Assembly (NCBI RefSeq): GCF_036898095.1
Contig: NC_090726.1
Coordinates: 40,750,615 to 40,814,614 of the forward strand
From: Palaemon carinicauda
Lineage: Eukaryota; Arthropoda; Malacostraca; Decapoda; Palaemonidae
Length of the DNA: 64,000 nucleotides
Direction: 5' to 3'
The notes under the pieces are model-generated. The model had not been told where the DNA came from. It did not search any database and saw nothing but the letters and a program-made list of their open reading frames with translations. The position numbers and the translations under genes are program-made. Of the stretch, positions 53,060 through 64,000 are shown one piece after another. Each line of letters begins with the position of its first letter. Position 1 is the stretch's first letter.

Positions 53060-56000
53060 TGCTTCCCAAGTACCTATTCCTATAAACCTGCTTACCATAA
53101 GACAAGTCGTAACCCTGTGTTTGCTTCCCAACAACCCCTCTTACCCTAAGAAAAGTCAAAACCCTACGTTTCCTTCCCAAGTACCCATTCCTATAAACCT
53201 GCTTACCATAAGACAAGTCGTAACCCTGTGTTTGCTTCCCAACAACCCCTCTTACCCTAAGAAAAGTCAAAACCCTACGTTTCCTTCCCAAGTACCCATT
53301 CCTAAAACACCACTTACCATAAGACAAGTCGTAACCCTGTGTTTGCTTCCCAACAACCCCTCTTACCCTAAGAAAAGTCAAAACCCTACGTTTCCTTCCC
53401 AAGTACCCATTCCTATAAACCTGCTTACCATAAGACAAGTCGTAACCCTGTGTTTGCTTCCCAACAACCCCTCTTACCCTAAGAAAAGTCAAAACCCTAC
53501 GTTTCCTTCCCAAGTACCCATTCCTATAAACCTGCTTACCATAAGACAAGTCGTAACCCTGTGTTTGCTTCCCAACAACCCCTCTTACCCTAAGAAAAGT
53601 CAAAACCCTACGTTTCCTTCCCAAGTACCCATTCCTAAAACACCACTTACCATAAGACAAGTCGTAACCCTATGTTTGCTTCCCAACAACCCCTCTTACC
53701 CTAAGAAAAGTCAAAACACTACGTTTCCTTCCCAAGTACCCATTCCTATAAACCTGCTTACCATAAGACAAGTCGTAACCCTGTGTTTGCTTCCCAACAA
53801 CCCCTCTTACCCTAAGAAAATTCAAAAACCTACGTTTCCTTCCCAAGTACCCATTCCTAAAACACCACTTACCATAAGACAAGTCGTAACCCTGTGTTTG
53901 CTTCCCAACAACCCCTCTTACCCTAAGAAAAGTCAAAACCCTACGTTTCCTTCCCCAGTACCCATTCCTAAAACACCACTTACCATAAGACAAGTCGTAA
54001 CCCTGTGTTTGCTTCCCAACAACCCCTCTTACCCTAAGAAAAGTCAAAACCCTACGTTTCCTTCCCAAGTACCCATTCCTATAAACCTGCTTACCATAAG
54101 ACAAGTCGTAACCCTGTGTTTGCTTCCCAACAACCCCTCTTACCCTAAGAAAAGTCAAAACCCTACGTTTCCTTCCCAAGTACCCATTCCTAAAACACCA
54201 CTTATCATAAGACAAGTCGTAACCCTGTGTTTGCTTCCCAACAACCCCTCTTACCCTAAGAAAATTCAAAACCCTACGTTTCCTTCCCAAGTACCCATTC
54301 CTATAAACCTGCTTACCATAAGACAAGTCGTAACCCTGTGTTTGCTTCCCAACAACCCCTCTTACCCTAAGAAAAGTCAAAACCCTACGTTTCCTTCCCA
54401 AGTACCCATTCCTAAAACACCACTTACCATAAGACAAGTCGTAACCCTGTGTTTGCTTCCCAACAACCCCTCTTACCCTAAGAAAAGTCAAAACCCTACG
54501 TTTCCTTCCCAAGTACCCATTCCTATAAACCTGCTTACCATAAGACAAGTCGTAACCCTGTGTTTGCTTCCCAACAACCCCTCTTACCCTAAGAAAAGTC
54601 AAAACCCTACGTTTCCTTCCCCAGTACCCATTCCTAAAACACCACTTACCATAAGACAAGTCGTAACCCTGTGTTTGCTTCCCAACAACCCCTCTTACCC
54701 TAAGAAAAGTCAAAACCCTACGTTTCCTTCCCAAGTACCCATTCCTATAAACCTGCTTACCATAAGACAAGTCGTAACCCTGTGTTTGCTTCCCAACAAC
54801 CCCTCTTACCCTAAGAAAAGTCAAAACCCTACGTTTCCTTCCCAAGTACCCATTCTTAAAACACCACTTACCATAAGACAAGTCGTAACCCTGTGTTTGC
54901 TTCCCAACAACCCCTCTTACCCTAAGAAAAGTCAAAACCCTACGTTTCCTTCCCAAGTACCCATTCCTATAAACCTGCTTACCATAAGACAAGTCGTAAC
55001 CCTGTGTTTGCTTCCCAACAACCCCTCTTACCCTAAGAAAAGTCAAAACCCTACGTTTCCTTCCCAAGTACCCATTCCTAAAACACCACTTACCATAAGA
55101 CAAGTCGTAACCCTGTGTTTGCTTCCCAACAACCCCTCTTACCCTAAGAAAAGTCAAAACCCTACGTTTCCTTCCCAAGTACCCATTCCTATAAACCTGC
55201 TTACCATAAGACAAGTCGTAACCCTGTGTTTGCTTCCCAACAACCCCTCTTACCCTAAGAAAAGTCAAAACCCTACGTTTCCTTCCCAAGTACCCATTCC
55301 TATAAACCTGCTTACCATAAGACAAGTCGTAACCCTGTGTTTGCTTCCCAACAACCCCTCTTACCCTAAGAAAAGTCAAAACCCTACGTTTCCTTCCCAA
55401 GTACCCATTCCTATAAACCTGCTTACCATAAGACAAGTCGTAACCCTGTGTTTGCTTCCCAACAACCCCTCTTACCCTAAGAAAAGTCAAAACCCTACGT
55501 TTCCTTCCCAAGTACCCATTCCTAAAACACCACTTACCATAAGACAAGTCGTAACCCTGTGTTTGCTTCCCAACAACCCCTCTTACCCTAAGAAAAGTCA
55601 AAACCCTACGTTTCCTTCCCAAGTACCCATTCCTATAAACCTGCTTACCATAAGACAAGTCGTAACCCTGTGTTTGCTTCCCAACAACCCCTCTTACCCT
55701 AAGAAAAGTCAAAACCCTACGTTTCCTTCCCAAGTACCCATTCCTATAAACCTGCTTACCATAAGACAAGTCGTAACCCTGTGTTTGCTTCCCAACAACC
55801 CCTCTTACCCTAAGAAAAGTCAAAACCCTACGTTTCCTTCCCAAGTACCCATTCCTATAAACCTGCTTACCATAAGACAAGTCGTAACCCTGTGTTTGCT
55901 TCCCAACAACCCCTCTTACCCTAAGAAAAGTCAAAACCCTACGTTTCCTTCCCAAGTACCCATTCCTAAAACACCACTTACCATAAGACAAGTTGTAACC

Positions 56001-56911
56001 CTGTGTTTGCTTCCCAACAACCCCTCTTACCCTAAGAAAAGTCAAAACCCTACGTTTCCTTCCCAAGTACCCATTCCTATAAACCTGCTTACCATAAGAC
56101 AAGTCGTAACCCTGTGTTTGCTTCCCAACAACCCCTCTTACCCTAAGAAAAGTCAAAACCCTACGTTTCCTTCCCAAGTACCCATTCCTAAAACACCACT
56201 TACCATAAGACAAGTCGTAACCCTGTGTTTGCTTCCCAACAACCCCTCTTACCCTAAGAAAAGTCAAAACCCTACGTTTCCTTCCCAAGTACCCATTCCT
56301 ATAAACCTGCTTACCATAAGACAAGTCGTAACCCTGTGTTTGCTTCCCAACAACCCCTCTTACCCTAAGAAAAGTCAAAACCCTACGTTTCCTTCCCAAG
56401 TACCCATTCCTAAAACACCACTTACCATAAGACAAGTCGTAACCCTGTGTTTGCTTCCCAACAACCCCTCTTACCCTAAGAAAAGTCAAAACCCTACGTT
56501 TCCTTCCCAAGTACCCATTCCTATAAACCTGCTTACCATAAGACAAGTCGTAACCCTGTGTTTGCTTCCCAACAACCCCTCTTACCCTAAGAAAAGTCAA
56601 AACCCTACGTTTCCTTCCCAAGTACCCATTCCTATAAACCTGCTTACCATAAGACAAGTCGTAACCCTGTGTTTGCTTCCCAACAACCCCTCTTACCCTA
56701 AGAAAAGTCAAAACCCTACGTTTCCTTCCCAAGTACCCATTCCTATAAACCTGCTTACCATAAGACAAGTCGTAACCCTGTGTTTGCTTCCCAACAACCC
56801 CTCTTACCCTAAGAAAAGTCAAAACCCTACGTTTCCTTCCCAAGTACCCATTCCTATAAACCTGCTTACCATAAGACAAGTCGTAACCCTGTGTTTGCTT
56901 CCCAACAACCC
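53060..56911. repeat. 111-bp satellite array, about 34.6 copies
   Basis: The unit is 111 bp, measured for example from AAGTACCC at 53179 to 53290. Copies are highly alike and fall into two subtypes that differ in one stretch: CCTATAAACCTGCTTACC (21 copies) or CCTAAAACACCACTTACC (13 copies). Each unit is itself a diverged dimer of 49-bp and 62-bp halves (GGGAAGGAAACGTAGGGTTT vs GGGAAGCAAACACAGGGTTA on the minus strand). Because 111 is a multiple of 3 and the unit lacks stops in some frames, very long ORFs appear on both strands, but they have no coding evidence. Confidence 0.97.
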
Positions 56912-56970
56912 ACGGCGTCAATGACCTCAGATGTCAGGATGCCTGAAAACTTTAAATCAATCAATCAATC
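56912..56970 (+). repeat. SINE-like 3' tail interrupting the satellite
   Basis: GCGTCAATGACCTCAGATGT, then CAGGATGCCTGAAAACTTTA followed by (AATC)n. From memory this resembles the 3' end of an arthropod tRNA-derived SINE. Satellite sequence continues on the other side, so it inserted into the array. Confidence 0.5.
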
Positions 56971-57062
56971 CCAACAACCCATCCCTATAACCCCTCTTAC
57001 CCTAAGACAAGTCATAACCCAGTGATTCCTTCCCATGTACCCATCCCTATAACCCCACCTGG
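56971..57062. repeat. Degenerate monomeric satellite unit
   Basis: One and a half units with features of both halves of the 111-bp dimer (CCTCTTACCCTAAGACAAGT then CATAACCCAGTGATTCCTTC), about 62 bp per period. It looks like a relic of the ancestral monomer. Confidence 0.7.
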
Positions 57063-58289
57063 AGTCTTTGTATATCAGCGGTCAGTTCCTCTAACGAGCA
57101 TAAAATATGGACATCAACTAACCTAAACTTTCCCCCCTAACCTAACCTACAAGATGTGTCCTTACCTATTTAACTAAAGGGGGTGGTAAGGGACCCCTGC
57201 GACCCCCTTACCCTGCTGTATTCTTAGTGCGCTGTCATCATACATACAGATGGCCGCTATCATACATACAACTCATCCCCAGTAGTAAAGTCAGGATACG
57301 GCTCCTAGATTGCGTTAAATGATGTCAAGTTTGGGTTATTGTACTACAGTAAACATTTACCCCCACAGGATTTCCTGACCAGGTCCGTCCCAATAAACTA
57401 CGAATTGCCACATATTAGCAAGGTAAAATAGCAGTTAATTACCAAATAAATGATCTATTTATGGTTTTTCCTTCACAAAAACCTAACTATTACCATTTTA
57501 TAATTGTTTTAGACGAATGATTTCAGTGGTCTCGTATTCTTTACGTTCGACCAAGGGTGATGTGTAAGCTACATTGTAAACTCATTTCCAATAGAAACGA
57601 AGACAAGAATAGTTATAATGAAGGCAAGTATCGTTACAATAATGAAAATAATCATTATAACAAATCTAACATTCGTTAGGACAAACAGAAGAATCGTTAA
57701 AACGAATATGAGACGATAAAACGAAGTCAAGAATCGGTACAACAGACACAAAAATGGTTAAAAAACGAAGAAAAAAATGGATAATACGACGACAAAAACG
57801 TATAATACGAAGACAGAACTAGTTAGCAACTAGACAAGAATAGTTAGAATAACATAATATGAACATGCATGTAATTTATGTAATATAATACTGCTTTTTA
57901 TAACGTTAAACTGAAACTTCACCGAACATAATACAGAACTGCTAGCAGTTACATGTCAAGCAAGCGTGATTATCTTATAATTAAAGGGATTATATTCGCT
58001 TACTGTGTTCCATATAGTTAAGAGTTATTTTTAAGTAATGATAATTACATTTTAAAGTACGTAATGTAATGCAATATCTTACCCCGTCCGCTGGTTTCTG
58101 GTTTGTTATTGCTCTGATGCTCATTCGAGTCACTCCGCAAAATAGATAGATAGATAGATAGGTGCAAAGCTTCTTATCGTTCTTATCTTCTTATATTGTT
58201 TTGTCTTTTCCTCCACATCAGGTTTAATACTTTTTTTTTCTTTTCTGTACTTGTTTCACTAAATAAATATAATCCTACTATTTTCTTAA
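57063..58289. other. AT-rich non-coding DNA with a degenerate short repeat
   Basis: 57590-57840 contains many variants of GAAGACAAGAATAGTTA/ACGAAGACAAAAACGTATAA at 18-27-bp spacing, a decayed minisatellite. A (GATA)5 run lies at about 58144-58164. No gene seen. Confidence 0.6.
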
Positions 58290-58975
58290 GGTCTACCTCG
58301 TTTCGCTGATGTAGTAGGTTGGCCAAGGCACCAGCCGCCCGTTGAAATACTACCGCCAGAGAGTTATGGGGTCCTTTGACTGGCCAGACAGTACTACGTT
58401 GGATCCTTCTCTTTGGTTACGGTTCTTTCTCTTTGCCTACACATACGCCGAATAGTCTGGCCTATTCTTAACAGATTCTCCTCTGTCCTCACACACCTGA
58501 CAACACTGAGGTTACTAAACAATTCTTCTTCGCTCAAGGGGTTAACTACTGCACTGTATTTGTTCTGTGGCTACTTTCCTCTTAGTAAGGGTAGAAGAGA
58601 CTCTTTAGCTATGGTAAGCAGCTCTTCTAGGAGAAGGACACTCCAAAATCAAACCATTGTTCTCTAGTCTTGGGTAGTGCCATAGCCTCTGTACCATGGT
58701 CTTCCACTGTCTTGGGTTAGAGTTCTCTTGCTTGAGGGTACAATCAGGCACACTATTCTATTTTATTTCTCTTCCTCTTGTTTTGTTAAAGTTTTCATAG
58801 TTTATATAGGAAATATTTATTTTAATGTTACTCTTCTTAAAATATTTTATTTTTCCTTCTTTCCTTTCCTTACTGGGCTATTTTCCCTGTTGGGGCCCCT
58901 GGGCTTATAGCATTTTGCTTTTCCAGCTAGGGTTGTAGCTTAGCAAATAATAATAATAATAATAATAATTCATTC
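58290..58975 (+). repeat. Decapod interspersed repeat, near full length (copy 3)
   Basis: About 680 bp from GTAGGTTGGCCAAGGCACCA to GTTGTAGCTTAGC and (AATA)n. The tail is shared with 35628-35725 and 38911-39000. From memory it is a family abundant in shrimp and crab genomes. The AAT-rich tail suggests a LINE or LINE-mobilised element. No coding frame survives. Confidence 0.65.
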
Positions 58976-59865
58976 CTTTCAATATTCCTGGCAAAAAAAT
59001 GTATCAAATCTTCCTCCTCATATTCACAAAAATTACAGTTTACATTCCCCCATTGTGTCTATTTACAATATTTCTTTTTAACGTATTAGTTCTTGCTTTA
59101 AAAAATATCACTGAAGCAAATGTATTGTCATAAATTAACTCTTCTTTAATTTCTTTCTTTCGTTCATCCTGGGATCCAATACCGGAAAGAAAAGTTAAAA
59201 GGCTCTAGTTTTTAAATTTACTTTTGGTTTTTTAAATACTTATTTAGGCTTTATGAGAGTTTTCATACTTTTTAAAAGGTTTATATATAAATTTTAATTG
59301 CATTTCAATTTACTTTATGTTTCAATATTTGAAAATACAATACGGAATATGAAATATTAATACATATGCTGGCATTATTTGGGCCAACCGAACAAAGACC
59401 ATTTTGTGTATTGTAATGCAGTTTACAGTGTATTATCATAAATTTATTCATCATTATATGATAAAATTGTTTATTTTAATACTAAAAATAATTTACATTA
59501 CAATAATTACTTTATTATATTTTATGAAATTTATGCTACATTATATTATTCGCATACAAAGCACATTGCAATTTTTGATTAAATGTGCATTACATAGGCC
59601 TATGCATAAATGACCAATCGAACATTAAAATGCGATTTATAATCCATATATAAGGATTTAGTTATTTCAGTAGAATAGGAAACATTTATGTTGATACGTA
59701 TATCCATAATCATATAAATACACACATTCGTAGAGTATACATTAATGTATTTGCTTTCCTTCTTACATTATTATATGTCTGAGATTTTTAAAACAGATTC
59801 CATATGTCAGCAGATTCCTATTTTCATTCTTGTCCAAAAACAAAGAGAATTTTATTTATCACTGA

Positions 59866-59945
<80 letters not shown>

Positions 59946-60980
59946 GCAATAGAATTTATGAAGCTCCTGTTCTCTCTTCGAAATCATCACACTACTTCTC
60001 TCAAAACTCATATATTCAGTTCTTAATTAGGTCAAATATCGGCTGTTTTCCTTTAATGATTCAAAGTTAAGTTTTGAAATTCTTCTTTTCTCTATCAGTT
60101 TCCATGTTTCACAACTCAATCATTTCTTTCGCTTTACTCCACTTCACTGTCTGATTATGATTTTGGTATATTCCCTAAGGATTTCAACTTATTTTACAAT
60201 GAATATTCTAATCTATTTCTATCTCATCATCAGGTAATATTTCTAAAACTGCAAATCTGTTTCAGCACTCTATAACAATCATTTTCACTACTTGTGTTAA
60301 CTTAGTTTTTCATTGTCACATCTGGGTATCTGAAGTAGGTTTGCTTTACTTTACATGATCTTCAACTCGTGTCTCAATTGTAGTCTAAAGTTTGTCGTTT
60401 CTTCCTATAGCAGGTCTCAGTCTCCATCTGCTATCCAGCAGTGACTTTTCACATTATTTAGTTATTGCTAAAATTGTCAAATTGGTTGTGATATTTTCCA
60501 CAGAAAGGTATCAAATTATGCTTTTGTATATCTGTGTTCAAGCAGTGTGTTCCCTATTATCAGTTATTTTGAAAAAATAATACTTCCTGAAATGGAGTGC
60601 CATGCTCTCTCCCAGAATTTAAAAACCACTTTCCTCCAAGGCTTTTATTTTCGAATCCAGTCTAAGTCTCTCAGTGAATACACATATCCAAGCCATATTT
60701 TACAAATACTGACAAAAGGCAGCTCCAATTTTCTTTCCTAGTTCAATTTTGGACAGTTTCCATTACGTCAAGCTTTACTCTGGATGTTTAAACTACAGAT
60801 ATTTATTTACTTATTATCGTGAGATACTTTACACTAATCCCACTTGAAAGGGCTGCACAGAACTAAGGGACATTTGTACCATCTGAGAGTTCACTTAAGG
60901 CTACTCATCTTTCTAACTCTCTCTCCCTTGTTGAAAATCTCTTGAGTTACCGTATATGCCTTTAAGAGCAAATAACTTAG
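58976..60980. other. AT-rich non-coding DNA
   Basis: Contains a perfect (ATT)n microsatellite at about 59866-59941. No gene or element recognised. ORFs here are short and AT-driven. Confidence 0.6.
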
Positions 60981-60986
60981 GTGTTT

Positions 60987-61180
60987 GTATAAAAATTTAC
61001 ATTATATAATACATATATATTTATATATAGATATTTAACTTTCACAAAATATACATATGCATTGTTACACTACTGGTAACATTGTATAAAAATTTACATA
61101 TATAATACATATATATCTATATATAGATATTTAACTTGCACAAAATATACGTGTATATGTATTGTTACACTACTGGTAAC
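60987..61180. repeat. Tandem duplication of a ~98-bp AT-rich unit
   Basis: GTATAAAAATTTACAT … TTGTTACACTACTGGTAACA occurs at 60987-61076 and again at 61085-61180 with a few differences. Confidence 0.85.
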
Positions 61181-61199
61181 AATACTGAATCCAAGACTG

Positions 61200-61600
61200 T
61201 CCTATAAGATTTAGTATAAAATAAAGGAGACAAACACTAAAGGAAAACTTAATCTTATATTTGAACAAGACTATAGGTAGAAATAATCATAAAAAACTAA
61301 GGATCTTTCAAAAAGCCCCAAATAACCCCATAAAACACTTAAAACTGAAAAGCATTTTATAGAATAAATTAAATGACAAACCAATTCCTGAGGAAGCAAA
61401 TTACGAAATCCTTGAGAATATTAAATAAAACCTTCATAGTTACACAATGTGAATCTAATTAAACAAATTCAAACTGTCAAAGACTAAACTATAGCAGCAA
61501 AACTAAACAAAACCACAATCAGTTAAATAGAATTACATGAATTTCATGGAAGTACATATGGGGAAACAATCCCAATATTAATAAAATTTTATAAAAACTT
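61200..61600 (-). repeat. LTR-like repeat flanking a decayed Gypsy pol (left)
   Basis: The stretch around 61405-61500 (ACGAAATCCTTGAGAATATT … TGTCAAAGACTAAACT) aligns with 63450-63540 (ACGAAATACTGAAGATACTT … AAAGAAGACTAAACTT). The two flank pol remnants in direct orientation, as LTRs would. Exact ends are not clear. Confidence 0.45.
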
Positions 61601-61689
61601 CCCTTTAAGAGGAGAGAACATTGTAGATCGAAGGAACAGATTTAGTTTTTGTATACTGAAGCTAAAGTCAACATCTGGAATGCATGTCG

Positions 61690-62850
61690 GCAATAAGGTT
61701 TAATCTTACCTTTGACATGCAATATCCCAATTTCATACTGCTGTAGGATCAAAGCCCATAGAATTAACCTTTGTTTTTTTTATTTTACTTGCAAAAGACA
61801 ATGGATTACGGTCAGAAAAAACTTATTAGATGAATTATCTATAATTTTATTTAAGAGACAAAAAGATTTATATACGAATAAAGTTTCTCAAGAGCATGAA
61901 GGAGAGCCCAAGTCTCCTTGTCCACTATACTCCAGGAACTCTGGAGAGTTGTCAGTTTACTTTTTATAAGAAACCTGGTGTAGTACAACATAGACAGCAG
62001 TCTGCATCAAAACTGCTCCTACAGCCACGTCACTACCTTCTACTTAAACAGCTTCGTCAGATTCAGATAGTCTTGAATACAGAAGACTTGAAAGCATCAA
62101 AGACAAGTAGACAATCTTCTGTCCACTATAGTCAATCTTGGGGCTGGCGAGATTAATCATAAATGCTGTACTGCCTTGTTTATAGAGTAGGAAATAAGAT
62201 TCATGTAACTCAACATTTGGTGCAATCGTTCCGCTCCCAACATCCATGACCCAAGTTGAGATTTTTTCCAATGGTAGTTTTCTGCAAGGACTTCTCTAAG
62301 GCCAAGATCTTCCAATGTACTTTCCAAGTACCGTCGTAGACCAGTATCGTCAATGACAAAATTTCTCAGCTGAAACAGAACATTAAAAAGGTTGAAATGT
62401 TACAACAGCATTTGTCATTTCAAAGGGAATAACACTATTGAAATTGAACTACAGATGATACAGGCAGAGGCCTTCCTAGCATTTTTTGTTAAGGGTACTT
62501 TATAGTATTTTACTAAAAAATTAGTTAAAGATTTGGCATTTGCAACAAACTAAAATTCTTATCAAAGGATAAGTGTCTTTAAGGGAGGCAGAGTTTAACT
62601 TCCGATAAACTTTCGAGACTTAAGACTAACCTGTTATTTGGTAAAAGATGCAGGGTGAGGCCCAGGAGTTGGTCGCTGTTCCGACAACCCATTCTGGATA
62701 AGAAAATACTTTCCGTTCCATAGCTTCCTGCTTGTAAGGAGGTAATTGTATGTCTCCAACAGAATGGATTAGTCGCAGGTGTCAATACCACATGTGAAGC
62801 AACAGCTGATGGTAGAGGTACATCTGAAAAAGTAATAATATCAGCCACGC
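61690..62850 (-). pseudogene. Ty3/Gypsy pol remnant (RT and RNase H)
   Basis: On the minus strand, 62790-62640 carries an RT finger stretch (EWVVGTATNSWASPCIF), 62370-62170 a decayed palm (FVIDDTGL) and connection, and 62060-61690 RNase H remnants (SDVAVGAVLMQ, FSDRNPLSFASKIKK, LWALILQQYEIGILHVK). Stops and frame changes are numerous and large parts are missing. Splice-like sites around 62380 and 62640-62830 are coincidental in this reading. It is a different lineage from the Gypsy at 3-8 kb, judging from the RNase H motifs. Confidence 0.7.
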
Positions 62851-63270
62851 TTTTTCAAGCTGGGAATTTTATGCATGAAATGTCCTGCAAGAATATAGTG
62901 CTAGATATAAAAAAATTAACCAATTATTCCATCGAATTTCTAGAGATTCACTTAAACTATCCTATGGTTCTTAAGTCTATCAGGTGTGTAATACAATTAT
63001 AATGACTTCCCATTAAGGTTTCATGGGATACCTCATAAAATCTGCTCAAACACTAAATCTCTTTACTTTACAAATGTGCCAGCCCGAGCTGATTTAACCC
63101 ACATAATACTAAAGTATGAACATGTTCTACACATTTTTCTGCCTTTCAAACGCTACGAAAATTACATCTATAGTATTCAGTGGTTAGCTTGTAAGCCTTA
63201 CAAGATAACCTCCGAGATTCATAATCACAGCAAAGTTGAAAAGATAAGACTGAATAGGTAGTTCGCCCCT
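62851..63270. other. AT-rich DNA, nothing recognised
   Basis: Lies between the pol remnant and the right LTR-like repeat. Gag would be expected here but no motif is visible. Confidence 0.4.
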
Positions 63271-63620
63271 TACACTTCAAAACACTGAACTAAAGGGGAT
63301 CACTATTCTCTGGGCCACTACAAAATGTATACAAATAAATTCACCACGTGAACTCATACCAGACCACCACATATCTCGTACACTAAAATGTAACAATTGA
63401 ATACACTACAAAATAAACTACTCTTGCTGGAACAACTTACGAAATACTGAAGATACTTAACGAGTAAACCTTGATAGTTACACAGCTCCAGAGAATCTGA
63501 TGTCATAACAAATTATAACTTTCAAAGAAGACTAAACTTCACTCAGGCAAGGAGGGCAAAATACAAACGAAATCACAGTTCAAACAAGGATTACAGAGTA
63601 AATGCTATGAGAGTACAATC
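63271..63620 (-). repeat. LTR-like repeat flanking a decayed Gypsy pol (right)
   Basis: Diverged direct-repeat partner of 61200-61600. Confidence 0.45.
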
Positions 63621-63717
63621 AAGGGGGGACTACACGAAAAAGACAAAACAGATAATACGTGACATTATTAAGCTATCATTATGTATTCAATATACACACA
63701 CACATACACACAGATAT

Positions 63718-63718
63718 T

Positions 63719-63795
<77 letters not shown>
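63718..63795. repeat. (TA)n microsatellite
   Basis: An uninterrupted run of roughly 37 TA units, preceded by ACACACACATACACACA. Confidence 0.97.
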
Positions 63796-63799
<4 letters not shown>

Positions 63800-63944
63800 C
63801 CTTTGTTAATATATTTCAAAACTGAATTATAAAGGTATAGGACTTTAGCATCCCAATTTGCATGTCAAAATTCTTTAAGATAAAGAAATGAAGTCTATCG
63901 TCTTAATGGCGATCTCCATTTGTCTGAATATAATTGATGATTAT

Positions 63945-63945
63945 G

Positions 63946-64000
<55 letters not shown>
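63945..64000. repeat. (AAT)n microsatellite running off the window end
   Basis: Perfect AAT repeats from about 63947 to the last base. Confidence 0.95.

Noticed and set aside
53060..56911. CRISPR-like array
   Set aside because: The units are contiguous 111-bp repeats without unique spacers, in a eukaryotic genome.
53121..56924. Open frames of 1267 codons (plus) and 1083 codons (minus)
   Set aside because: They are a by-product of a 111-bp tandem repeat whose length is a multiple of three. They run on both strands at once, with no start context and no domain.
59745..60070. Poly-Leu and poly-Ile ORFs resembling membrane proteins
   Set aside because: Translation of an (ATT)n microsatellite in two frames.
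62380..62850. Splice-like signals (TTTTCAG acceptors, GTTAGT donor) suggesting host exons
   Set aside because: The phases of the two candidate exons do not join, and other frames read as degenerate Gypsy RT.

Overview
The window is eukaryotic nuclear DNA, most likely from a decapod crustacean. It is AT-rich and intron-rich, full of microsatellites ((TC)n, (AAT)n, (TA)n), and carries DIRS-type tyrosine-recombinase retrotransposons (known to be common in Decapoda). It also has interspersed repeats whose 3' tails I recognise from shrimp and crab genomes. The species cannot be fixed from the sequence. Only one host gene is visible: two minus-strand exons (36275-36466 and 27034-27166) that read as the N-terminus of the Hsp90 co-chaperone TTC4 (Dpit47 in Drosophila). 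Almost everything else is mobile DNA.

Layout. 1-1615: fragment of a second DIRS-like family (family 2, plus strand), cut by a minus-strand Ty3/Gypsy element (LTR 1616-3306, broken pol 3678-8480, then a 500-N gap 8501-9000). 9420-24665: a dead Tigger/pogo (CENP-B-like) transposase gene on the plus strand, split into three pieces by two complete family-1 DIRS elements (A 10285-17054, B 17726-24481). 27430-34155: DIRS element C inside the TTC4 intron. 39677-46434: DIRS element D. 46643-51043 and 51168-52725: two truncated family-2 DIRS fragments, right half then left half. 52717-53032: a large stem-loop and an inverted duplication. 53060-56911: about 34.6 copies of a 111-bp satellite. 56912-64000: AT-rich DNA with interspersed repeats, microsatellites and a decayed Gypsy pol flanked by LTR-like repeats.

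How the parts work together. The four family-1 copies are all about 6.75 kb, all coding on the minus strand, and make up about 42% of the window. Each has ~158-bp inverted terminal repeats and an internal complementary region (ICR) that is exactly the reverse complement of the joined right and left ends, the defining DIRS1 architecture. B and D encode Gag, RT/RNase H (with a methyltransferase-like tail) and an overlapping tyrosine recombinase. A and C share a large deletion that starts inside the RT YLDD motif and have a different 5' leader, so they look like a non-autonomous lineage mobilised by B/D-type relatives. Left and right ITRs are nearly identical within each copy, so the insertions are young. 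B and D each carry one different lesion (recombinase Arg to Ser in B; Gag frameshift in D).
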